The notes under the pieces were generated by a model, which made no database searches, was not told the DNA's origin, and worked only from the letters and a program-made list of their open reading frames with translations. A stretch of DNA of 16,604 bases. It comes from an uncultured Planctomycetaceae bacterium (GTDB lineage Bacteria > Planctomycetota > Planctomycetia > Planctomycetales > Planctomycetaceae). The stretch's first letter is position 1; each line of letters begins with the position of its first letter. Shown here piece by piece: positions 6,601 through 14,100 of this stretch. The stretch covers positions 1 to 16,604 of the forward strand of contig CAIXQV010000668.1 in the NCBI GenBank assembly GCA_903921605.1. The letters run 5' to 3'. A program made the position numbers and the translations under genes.

Positions 6601-9047
6601 ACCCACGCCATCAGTTTATTGCCTTCAGCCGTCGCCACGAATGTGACGTCCGTGAAGGTTGTTGACAGCAGCACTCGAGCATCCGTGGTACCAATGGCAG
6701 CGACATCGTAAAACTTCAGCTCGCGTTGGATATCAGCGGCGTTCAGTTCGAGTTGCTCGATCGTGGCTGCAATCACTGTGTGGTCATCACGTGTTGCGAG
6801 CACACTGTAACGATTGCCATCGGGCAGGAACGTGATCCGCGCTAACGGTGCCACGGATTGAAGAACGGCCAGGGATGTTGGGCCGACGACTTTCTGAAGA
6901 GGATAGAATTTCAGCTCGGGCAGATTTCCAATAGCGTCTTTCTCAACCTGTTCGATCACCTTCGCGATCAATTCGTGTTCCGCTTCTGTGGCTGTAATCA
7001 GTAGGCGACGATTGGCTTCGTCAGGAATCGCACTGGCTTTGGGCACCAGAGGCAGTAGCAGAGAAATGATCGTTGTAGAAACAATTTTTGGTTGCAGTGG
7101 ATAAGACTTCAGCGAACGCACGGCATCGGCTTCCGATGTGCGAACCTGCTCCAGTACCTCGGCGACTTTCGCCTGATCGGCTTCTGTAGCGACAACCAGA
7201 AGTCTCTTGTTGGCAACATCAAAGGTGACTGTGGCCTGAGGCGCCAAAGTGGTCAGCAGCGAAGTCACGCTGACGGAATCAATCCGATCGGCTTCATGAA
7301 TCTTTAGCTGTTTGCCGTTTGATTCGGCTGTTGAGAGAGACTTCAACAGCATGTCAACCTGCGTATGCTCATCGGCGGTTGCCATCACCAGCAGTCGTTG
7401 ATTTGCGGTGTCGGACAATACCTGCGCTTTGGGAACCGCGGTCGTCATCAACGTGACAAGTGTCGTGGCGACGGCAGAGCTCACTGGATAGGTTTTGAGA
7501 GTTTTCTCCGTGGCGGCTGTTTCTGTCTGTTTCTCCAGTTGCTCAATCAACGCGCGAATGGCTTCGTGTTCGGACAGCGTGCCGAAGGCGACCAAACTTC
7601 TTGTCGCAGGATTCACTGTAACTCGAGCGGTCGGAACAATGTAAACCAGCATCGTAGAGATGGCTGTCGGATCGGCGTTCTTGAGTGCATACACCTGAAG
7701 TTGCCGAGCTCCTCCCTGAGGTTGTTCGGCCTGGATCATCTGCAGCGATTCGCTGATGCGTTTCTGGTCGGCTTCCGCTGCCCACGCAATGAGTTTGCTC
7801 GACAACGGATCAATGCGGTATTGCCCGTCCGGTGCGATGAGCTTGAGCGTGGCCAGCATCTGATCGGCGTCCGAAACCTGAACAGGATAAAGCTGCAACC
7901 GAGGTTGCATATCAGGCCCCTGATTGGATTCCAGTTGCCCCAGAATGATCTTTGCTTTCTCCTGTTCGGAAGGCACCGCGTTCACGGAAATCTGCCGAGC
8001 CTTGATGTCGATCACAACTGTCCCGGCGACAATTGTCTTCAGCACTTCGCCGGCCTGCTGAGGATTCGCGTGTTCAACCGGGTACACGGTCAGCACCGGA
8101 GTCCCTTCTGTTTTTGACAGCATCGGAACCTTGGTGATCACCTGTTGAACAATTCGCAGATTCGAAGCCGTATCGATCACCAGCAATTGTTGAGTCTGAG
8201 CTAGGGCTTCGGCTTTACCGTAGCTTCCCAGCAGTGGCTTCACTTCCAGCAGGACAATCTCGGCCGGTCGCCCTTCGAGAGGAAACATGACGCTGACAAA
8301 CTCATATCGCCCGCGCGTTACGAGTTCTTCAGGTGTGACTTTCGGAATCGCGCCCTCGGGAAGCCCTGTTTTCAGATCCAGGCACATAAGCATTCGTTCG
8401 CGGCGAACCAGAGTGAAGCCTTTGGTGAGCAACCAGCCGTTAAGAAGGTCGATGCTTTCGACAGTGCTGTAATCTTTGGAATCGGAGTAGTTGAAAACTC
8501 CGGGCGGAGGAACTTCCATAACCAGCGAGAGATCAGCTTCTTTGGCGATCCAGTCGAGAACGTCGGCCCACTTTTGACTACGGAAGTTGAAGCGAAGTTT
8601 CTTGCCCGTGAACAAAGACACAAACAAGCTCTGCTGATCAGCGTTGAGCACGGCCTGAAGCTTTTCGTTGGCCGCCGCGATGATCGCAGGGCGAGCAGCT
8701 TCTTCTGCGGCTGCGACCGCAGTGTCACGTTCACTGATGAGCTGTGTGATCAGAGATTGCTGCTCTGGGGAAATATTGATGGCCGCTGCGACATCGGGTT
8801 TTGTGATCGAGGAAAAGTCGACCGGGGCTGATGGTGGAGTTGCTGGCGGGGCTTGTGCGAACGCGTGACTGGTCGTGGAACAGATCAGCGCAAGAAGAAG
8901 GAGTAACGCTATGACGACGTGGTTGGTTCCAGAAAAGTCCGTGAAGAAGTTGCGCGCGAGAGGAGCGTTAATCGGAGGGCTGACGCCCTGCCGCTCGCCT
9001 TGAGAGACGGCATTCTGCGACGTTGATGGCGCGGGGCGAGTGGTCAT
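3612..9047 (-). CDS. Giant exported secretin N-domain repeat protein without a pore domain
   Basis: An 1811-residue protein with an uncleaved-looking leader of about 42 residues, a hydrophobic core (44-56) and a likely signal peptidase site AFA|Q (64/65), so periplasmic or outer-membrane associated. Residues 78-147 are helical with two LTxxQ-like motifs (ISPEQQ, LNADQQ). Residues about 147-222 look like an N0/STN domain and 246-305 like an N1 domain. From about residue 314 there are roughly twenty tandem NolW/secretin-N units of 60-75 residues, each with a start like LxVYPLxxA, a helix, a strand of the type xRLLVxAT, and a helix ending in IEQLE. Unit 18 is split by a low-complexity P/E/A/T-rich linker (about 1497-1560). 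The protein ends inside a twenty-first unit, and no secretin pore domain follows in any frame. The last units resemble GspD's first domains in order. No downstream ATG, GTG or TTG precedes the signal core, so ATG at 9047 is the start. Function unknown; a periplasmic scaffold or ring extension for the secretin is inferred from location and domains. Confidence 0.9.
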   Translation of the reverse strand: MTTRPAPSTSQNAVSQGERQGVSPPINAPLARNFFTDFSGTNHVVIALLLLLALICSTTSHAFAQAPPATPPSAPVDFSSITKPDVAAAINISPEQQSLITQLISERDTAVAAAEEAARPAIIAAANEKLQAVLNADQQSLFVSLFTGKKLRFNFRSQKWADVLDWIAKEADLSLVMEVPPPGVFNYSDSKDYSTVESIDLLNGWLLTKGFTLVRRERMLMCLDLKTGLPEGAIPKVTPEELVTRGRYEFVSVMFPLEGRPAEIVLLEVKPLLGSYGKAEALAQTQQLLVIDTASNLRIVQQVITKVPMLSKTEGTPVLTVYPVEHANPQQAGEVLKTIVAGTVVIDIKARQISVNAVPSEQEKAKIILGQLESNQGPDMQPRLQLYPVQVSDADQMLATLKLIAPDGQYRIDPLSSKLIAWAAEADQKRISESLQMIQAEQPQGGARQLQVYALKNADPTAISTMLVYIVPTARVTVNPATRSLVAFGTLSEHEAIRALIEQLEKQTETAATEKTLKTYPVSSAVATTLVTLMTTAVPKAQVLSDTANQRLLVMATADEHTQVDMLLKSLSTAESNGKQLKIHEADRIDSVSVTSLLTTLAPQATVTFDVANKRLLVVATEADQAKVAEVLEQVRTSEADAVRSLKSYPLQPKIVSTTIISLLLPLVPKASAIPDEANRRLLITATEAEHELIAKVIEQVEKDAIGNLPELKFYPLQKVVGPTSLAVLQSVAPLARITFLPDGNRYSVLATRDDHTVIAATIEQLELNAADIQRELKFYDVAAIGTTDARVLLSTTFTDVTFVATAEGNKLMAWVSPAQDERIRTTLEQLMAEKPFQSTRTMELYSIAELGPSASTVLAQAVPKATISAGARADQLAIVAAAEDHVKLKKVLEQLQSSKSIPPSKTLTVHPIKGLTPSSVLQVLQPLVDADVQLTVDPTGQQLFVRAFPDKQDQIKAVVEQVSASLASRPLRSTKTYMIGAPNADEAQEVLMALYPDAKIVMDADRKMIVATATDEQHATIDQIAKQMKGTSLDGDVPFPAVYSLKNASATEVQTLLTSMYSRFDGVRLSVNEKTGRLIVVARKEQHDAIRPLIEQLDGPAETEMKQELAVFRLNQLDGLSVQTALQPLLPKNAQVTADRIGRQLFVSASADDMPAVRELVQHMITSQGSTEGLETRSYRLRPYEADEAQEVLTKLFPDATMVTDVSQEMLVATATPKQHETIKQVVEQMTSVLPMENAPSAKAYPLRTADGDITVEVFDAMFRRSDNVRVSFDSKTRSLIAVARPDQHAVIKALIDELEPVGAANETQTLEVYALGGMDGLTAVEVAEGVLRSIDSAATVSWEKASKQLVVTTTPAGHQQISAAMERFQESDPREMDVIQLRLLSASSAQNAIEGLYGDTFTKDDNYPVIQADEDSQQLLVRGSKKQLQDIRTLLIKMGEAGLSPTGDVTDQANRNLRVIPIQGDVEPTLQKIQDLWPRVRRNPIRVLRPGTEKETPAAEPQPKADGQFSVPPEEASSPTAIEPAQKEPTESQAAQKASAQTTTNITNAAATVPGQDEPSPVVIIPGTDRITIASDDIEALDQLEAILLATSSSRTASNVASRNRDFSVYQLRNAGAEEVAETLESIYESRAGMLAFGSVVIVPESRMNALIVYGGRTDRDRIEQLLEILDTEKLPDSGRIFRTEVITVKHADAEKVQDVVRGVYRTEMTAGGTRRAIEIPTGIDSSVANVLRQINAASSAPLLTIEVQEETNSLVVKAPQNLIDEISELVTQLDETSATNRARGVTLIPLKKTNSRRVMQVLNDVLDQ
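5121..6332 (-). repeat. Two tandem copies of a 606-base (202-residue) three-domain block in the giant gene
   Basis: Copy 1 spans 6332-5727 and copy 2 spans 5726-5121; a third, diverged copy seems to start at 5120. Equivalent leucines are encoded at 6326, 5720 and 5114, exactly 606 bases apart. Each block holds three N-type domains. The middle domains share ADEAQEVL, PDA, VATAT and QH; 28 of 52 aligned residues are identical by my count. The third domains share Y, DxVR, KT, VAR and QH with no length change. This points to growth by whole-block duplication rather than single-domain slippage. Confidence 0.75.
8951..8999. repeat. REP-like repeat embedded in the leader of the giant protein
   Basis: Bases 8974-8999 match 140-165 at 25 of 26 positions, and the preceding CGCGCGAG...GAGCGTTAATC resembles 93-117. 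The core GGGC-TGAC-GCCC (8978-8988) is palindromic. Here the element lies in frame and encodes residues about 17-32 of the leader (GERQGVSPPINAPLAR). Confidence 0.65.
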
Positions 9048-9425
9048 CGGGAGTACTCGAAGAGGCGGGAGAAATCCGGCGGGAAATTAGCGAGGGCGGC
9101 GCCACCTTATCGAATTCTGGCCGAATTTGCCACAAAATTCGCAGTCTGCCCAGATTGCGGAAGTTCCGACTTCGCGATCTGAATCGGTCAGCGAAGATGC
9201 TGAAGAAAGCCTGCTGTCAGCCGAACGCCCTACAATCGCTGGGATTGCTACAATTCCTTTGACAGGCAGTCGTATCAACAGAGACGTGTGATTGAGTCGA
9301 GATTTGAACTGGGCAATTGAAGGATGAGCTTTGCACGATACGAGCCGATCATAACTTGCACGTTCCCGACCCGAAGACGTATTGAGACTCCAATGACGCC
9401 AGCATTAACCTTTGCGAAAGAGTCG
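9048..9425. other. Divergent intergenic region between the giant gene and the BON gene
   Basis: About 378 bases lie between the start of the giant gene (minus) and the preferred start of the BON gene (plus). Promoters for both should be here, but no convincing -35/-10 pair was seen. One perfect inverted repeat, GAATTT-gccaca-AAATTC at 9123-9140, could be an operator or chance. In-frame ATGs at 9324 and 9393 could extend the BON protein upstream, shortening this gap. Confidence 0.4.
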
Positions 9426-10130
9426 ATGACCGGTTCCGCAATGACTTCTCGGCATGGCGCGTCAGGTCGCAAAGTCAACACGCTCATCGTTGCGGTTTTG
9501 TTTGTGCTCGCGATATCCGATTCGTGCCAAGCCCAGGGCCTGTTTGGGCAGAGAAGTCTTGGGGGCTCGTTATCGAAGCGAAGTCGGCCGGGGGCGACAT
9601 CGACTTCGGGGGCTGCGGAAACTAAACCCCGATTCGTGAGAGATGAGCCTACTGCCGGAGAGCTAGTCGGCACCACCACGGCTGCGGAAGCCGCCTCAAA
9701 ATTTATCGGCCGCGAGTCTGCTGTAACAGCTGCCGTTTCGTCTGTGACGGGTCTCACTGAAGAGGCCCGTGCGCCTTTGAATCGTCCGAGGATTATCCGG
9801 CCAACGGGTCTTTACGCCGAACGGCTGACGCTGGCTGCTGACGTTGTGAACTCGGGAACAACTTCACAAAACAACATGGCTGAAACGCCGCAGATCTCAG
9901 AGTCGCTGCAGTCGTTTATTCAGTCTCGCTCTGTGACGATCGAGGTGTCGCCGGAAGACCATTCAGCCACTTTGCGCGGAGCGGTTCCTTCCGAAGCGGA
10001 TCGCCAACAGACCGAGCTGCTCGTGATGTTCGAACCCGGGATTCAAAAGGTTGTAAACGAGTTGACGGTGGATTCGAATCTTCCTCCGATTCCTCGTCGT
10101 CGTCGTGGTTTGAATTCTCCTCGGAACTAG
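9426..10130 (+). CDS. Exported BON-domain protein
   Basis: A protein of 234 residues with an N-terminal signal peptide (basic n-region, hydrophobic core about 17-30, likely cleavage CQA|Q at 36/37), a low-complexity middle rich in S, T, A, G and R, and a C-terminal BON domain (about 161-217) with TLRGAVPSEADRQ followed by GIQKVVNELTVD, then a short basic PRRRR tail. BON domains occur in periplasmic proteins that bind phospholipid or outer membrane, and in some secretins. ATG at 9426 is chosen for GAAAGAG just upstream and a normal signal peptide; 9324, 9393 and 9441 are in-frame alternatives. It is the only plus-strand gene, and its 3' end overlaps the lipoprotein gene by 215 bases. A role with the secretion system is suggested only by location. 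Confidence 0.8.
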   Translation: MTGSAMTSRHGASGRKVNTLIVAVLFVLAISDSCQAQGLFGQRSLGGSLSKRSRPGATSTSGAAETKPRFVRDEPTAGELVGTTTAAEAASKFIGRESAVTAAVSSVTGLTEEARAPLNRPRIIRPTGLYAERLTLAADVVNSGTTSQNNMAETPQISESLQSFIQSRSVTIEVSPEDHSATLRGAVPSEADRQQTELLVMFEPGIQKVVNELTVDSNLPPIPRRRRGLNSPRN

Positions 10131-11001
10131 TTGACTTCTTCGATCGTCGATCGGATTTGAACGTTCGTGGTTCTGATACCGGTTCAGGTGCGAGAAGGTC
10201 GTCAGCATCTTTCGCATCGAACAAAGAGTCGCTGTCTCCCTTCTGCCGTCCCTGCATATTGCGATGATAGAAGCCGCTGGTGAGATCGATCTCAGACGTC
10301 TGCAAACCCGGGTGACGCGAAGGAGTCGAGGATCGCTGATCGTCCGTCTCTGACTCCTCAACTTCGTAACTCACTCGCTGAATTCCACTGCCTGCGGGAG
10401 AGCGCAGACGATTTCGGGCATTTGTTTTTTCCTCAGCTTTTGACTTCGACTGAGCGATCTCATTCTGAAAAGGTGAGAGTTCTCCCGGCCCCTGCAACAC
10501 AACATGCGCGGGAGCAGCCGTGATTTCCGTACCATCGTTGGTCACGAAGCGACTGATCAGAGTCAAATGCTGCAAAGGTCCGCCAGCGGCATCCCAGGGA
10601 ACCCAAAAGCTATAAGAATGCCCGAGACGTGACTGACTGTAATGGGTCTGAAGTTTGTCGGAAGGGAAGACGTATTTGCGATCCGGAGTTCGCTCCATCG
10701 AGCCTTTGCTGTCATCCCATGCGTAAACAACCAGAGTCCCGTCGACGCGAATCGCTTTATGTTTGTCCTCGCCATAAAACATAATGCGGCCGCCGAAACC
10801 TCGCGTTGCCGGTTCCCCCGGCTGATGCAGCACGGTATCAGACCAGACCGGCACGATCTGACGAGGTGTCAGATATTCCGGCTCCTTCTTCGTGAACGAC
10901 AACGCACTTGCGTTCATCATCGTGCAGCCGGGTGCACTGACAAAAAGTCCTGCTGCCAGCAGCAACAGGCATTTGCGTTTTATGTTGAAGCGTTGAAGCA
11001 T
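9916..11001 (-). CDS. Predicted outer-membrane or periplasmic lipoprotein of unknown function
   Basis: A protein of 361 residues with a basic start, a hydrophobic core (12-23) and a lipobox-like SAPGC giving lipidated Cys26. Residues about 40-175 form a compact-looking domain with GGRIMFYGEDKHKAIRVDGT, VYAWDD and GHSYSFWVPWDAAGGP. I do not recognise a named family; it resembles lipoproteins seen beside planctomycete secretion genes. The C-terminal half is disordered and charged, with an acidic patch of D/E near 293-303. The last 71 codons lie antisense to the BON domain of the convergent gene, so that tail may be a run-on after loss of an earlier stop. Its place after gspD makes a secretin-assembly (pilotin-like) role imaginable, but nothing in the sequence shows it. 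Confidence 0.75.
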   Translation of the reverse strand: MLQRFNIKRKCLLLLAAGLFVSAPGCTMMNASALSFTKKEPEYLTPRQIVPVWSDTVLHQPGEPATRGFGGRIMFYGEDKHKAIRVDGTLVVYAWDDSKGSMERTPDRKYVFPSDKLQTHYSQSRLGHSYSFWVPWDAAGGPLQHLTLISRFVTNDGTEITAAPAHVVLQGPGELSPFQNEIAQSKSKAEEKTNARNRLRSPAGSGIQRVSYEVEESETDDQRSSTPSRHPGLQTSEIDLTSGFYHRNMQGRQKGDSDSLFDAKDADDLLAPEPVSEPRTFKSDRRSKKSTSSEENSNHDDDEESEEDSNPPSTRLQPFESRVRTSRAARSVGDPLRKEPLRAKWLNGLPATPRSSQSETE

Positions 11002-11070
11002 GGTTGTCGGCGATGATTTGGAAGAGGGATGGATCTGTGTTGATGTTTGTGTGAGCCGAATCGCTTCATC

Positions 11071-11145
11071 AGCCGCCGGGCGTTAGCCCCCGGTTGTCCT
11101 GACGGGTTTCTGCGGCAGGAACCGGACGCTAACGCGTTCCGGCTA
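11071..11145. repeat. Inverted pair of REP-like palindromes between gspD and the lipoprotein gene
   Basis: Unit 1 (about 11071-11095) has CCGGGCGTTAGCCCCCGG with the core GGGC-GTTA-GCCC. Unit 2 (about 11118-11145) has CCGGACGC-TAAC-GCGTTCCGG, a hairpin with one bulged base. The cores read GTTAGC in one and GCTAAC in the other, so the units point in opposite directions, as in paired REP elements. From general knowledge, GGGCTAACGCCC-type repeats are common between planctomycete genes. The pair could protect the gspD mRNA 3' end. Confidence 0.7.
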
Positions 11146-11193
11146 ATTTAATCAACAGTCCGCGAGCCGCCAGTGAGGTCAGGTGTTTCATCA

Positions 11194-14100
11194 TTACTCT
11201 CTCGGCCAGAATGACTTCTTTTCAGATTTCGGTCTGGCTTCTGATTTGGGTTTTGTCCGGGTTGGAACCTCGGAATCAGAGCCCGTCGTGTTCTTACGTT
11301 CCTTCTGATCCGTCTCTTTAAACGAAGTACTGCGGAACGACATTTGTTTGATGCCAGAATCCTCAGTCGATTGCGATCCGTCCCCTTCGCCAGTCTCGAT
11401 CTTCCATTCGGGAACGACCACTTTGGTGTCCGTGGAAGCTGGTGCGTTGATCGACTCAGATACGCCGCTCGGATTCACAAATTGATCAGGAGACGGCGTG
11501 AGTGGCACAGCCTGCTGCATGGAAGCTGCACCGGGAGTTTGGTCGGGATAAATGGTAGGAATCGTTGAGGAGTCCATCTGGCCGACCATGGCGGTATCGG
11601 TATTCATCCAGTTGAATGTGTCGCAGGAGATCCAGGACATACGAGCCGTTTCGACCTGTTTGATGTACTCCGCTTCGGAAGGTCCTCGCACAACATGCGG
11701 CGTGAGGATGATCAAAAGTTCCTTGCGGGAATTTTTCGTTCCATCGAAGCGAAACAGATTTCCAAGAACAGGTACGTCACTCAGCCACGGCACGCGGCGC
11801 GAAAGAGTCGTATTGTTTGTCGTAATCAATCCACCAATGACGATCGTTTGACCACTGGCAGAACTGACGGTCGTTTGAGCTGTCGTGATGTTGACTCGCG
11901 GCGAACGGATCACTTCTCCGGTCGATGAAATAGAGACTGGAATCCCTTCAATCTCCGGCCCTACCTCTGACTTTTCAGCGTCGAGATCCATCACCACCAT
12001 ACCTTCCGGGCTGATACGCGGCGTCACGCCCAGAATCAGGCCCACGTTTTCCAGTTCGACAGTATTCACCTGACCAACCTGGTTAATGCTGGTGCCCACA
12101 ATTCGAGGAACTCGCTGACCGACCTGAATAAAGGCTGGTTGATTATCCAAAGTCATGATTTGCGGACGGCTAAGAATTTCCACATTGCGCGACTGATTCA
12201 TCGCTCGCAATAACACACTGACATTTTCACTGCTGGCGGACAGCACAAGGCCACCGAAGTCGGTATCTGTGCTGGTCCGACCCAGACTAAAGTGCGACAG
12301 AGCCTGACCGCCGACAGTGCTTTTTGTCGCCAGTGAGCCCGGTGTGTTCGCATTTCCGAGCGGCTGATTATTAAAGTTGTACCCCGGAGTAAGAATGCTG
12401 CCGAGCAAACTGCGATCAAACAGCAATGAATCCTGCAGACCCAGCTCCACGCCGAATTCATGCAGATTATCCAGTTCGACTTCAACCAGAATCACCTGAA
12501 TCATCACCTGCGGCGGTTGAGCATCCAGGCCTTCCACGAGTTCCATGATCTGTTCAAAGTAACGTGGCGTCGCACTGATGATCAATGCGTTGCCGACAGG
12601 TTCAGGAACAACGACGACTTCCGATTCGATCTGTGTGAACGGATTTTGCCGTCCCGGAGCTGCCTGATTGACGACTCGTTCACTGCGCAGAAAGTTGTTG
12701 ACGGCGTTGGCGACGTCCAGAGCGGGGGAGTTCTTCAATCGATAAACTTCGTTGACTCGTTCCTGTGAATCGGTTTCATCCAGACGCAGCAGCAACGCTT
12801 CGATAATCTTAAGATCGCCGGAAGTTCCCGTGGCAATGATGCTGTTGGTGCGGATGTCGACCGAGAATCGCACAGGCACCAGCGAGGATTCCTCTTCGGC
12901 TGTCGCCAGTTGCGGCACCGTCGAAACGCCCGCCTGTTCAGGAAACAGCGAACGCAGAACCTGAACAAGATCTGTGGCATCGCCATTGGTGATCTGGAAC
13001 ACTTTAATCTGCGCGGAAGCCGCCGGGGATTCATCGAGACTTTTAATCAGCTGTTCTACCAGCGACAGGCTGTCAGCCGGACCTGTGATAAAGATGCGAT
13101 TGGTTCTGGAATCGGGAGTCAGCTTTACGTCCTGCAGTAGTCCGGATGCGACAACGCTGTTTCCATCCGGACCAACCATCAGCATTTCCAAAGCCGCTGA
13201 ACGTTGAGTTCCCACACCTCCGCGAGCTGCTGTAATCGCCGCTGTTATCGTCTGTGAAACATCAGTGGCCAGTGAGTTCTTAAGCTGGACGATTCGAGCC
13301 TGATTGACGGATTCTGAAGTTCCTTTGTCGAGTCCTTCGATCAGTCGAGTGACTTCGGCAAGATCTCGGGGAGCAGCGTTTACGATCAGCGAGTTTGTGC
13401 GTTCATCGGCCGTGATATTGACTTCAGGGCCAAGGCCGCCGCGGTCATTCAGAAACTCGCGGACTGTGTTTTCGACCTGATTGGCTGACGCATGTTTTAA
13501 AGAATAGATCTGCATCTGAGTGAGCGGTTCGACCGACTCATCCAAACGCGCGATCAGTTTCTTTGCGGCTGTGACAGCTTCACCCCAGCCGATGAGCAAC
13601 AACGCATTCGGTTTCACCAGCGGCGTGATCGAGACGCGACCTTGCAACGGTCCCGTCAGGTCATCCAGAACTTCTGTGATCAGTTCTTCCAGAGCTTCTC
13701 CCTGAACATTGTGCAGGTAGACAACATCAATTTCTGGTGCTGTTTCTTCGCTCAGGCGTTCGATTTCACGAATGATACGAGTCAGCTCTTCCACGTCTGG
13801 ATCGCGGCCACGAAGAATCAAGACATCGAGGTCCGGCAAGGGTTCTACAGTGACATCAGACGATGGCCGTCGCAAAGCTGGGCCGTCGGCTGGATCCTGT
13901 ATTGTCGCATCAGCTGCTGCGTCCGAGTTCTGTTGCGGATCGGTCTCAATCGGAATCGCCGGTTCGCCTGGAACTTGTTGAAACCCGGCAGGCCGGATGA
14001 CACGTTCTGAGTTTTTGCGGCCCTGGCCCTTTTCATTGTCCAGCTGCGGTTTTGATGGTGCCCGATTTGTCTGCTTCCAGATCAGCAAGGCTTTGTTCAG

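Noticed and set aside
5121..8100. Repeats that might suggest a CRISPR or satellite array
   Set aside because: The periodicity is at protein level with strong DNA divergence and an intact reading frame; there are no identical short repeats with spacers.
7365..8117. Plus-strand open frame of 250 codons inside the giant gene
   Set aside because: It lies opposite the N-domain repeats, has Cys/His/Arg-rich composition typical of a shadow frame, and shows no recognisable family.
9259..9264. TTGACA as a -35 box for the BON gene
   Set aside because: No acceptable -10 hexamer lies 16-18 bases downstream, so it is probably chance.
9275..9757. Minus-strand open frame of 160 codons opposite the BON gene start
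   Set aside because: No signal peptide, motif or ribosome site; it is the antisense of the BON protein's leader and low-complexity region.
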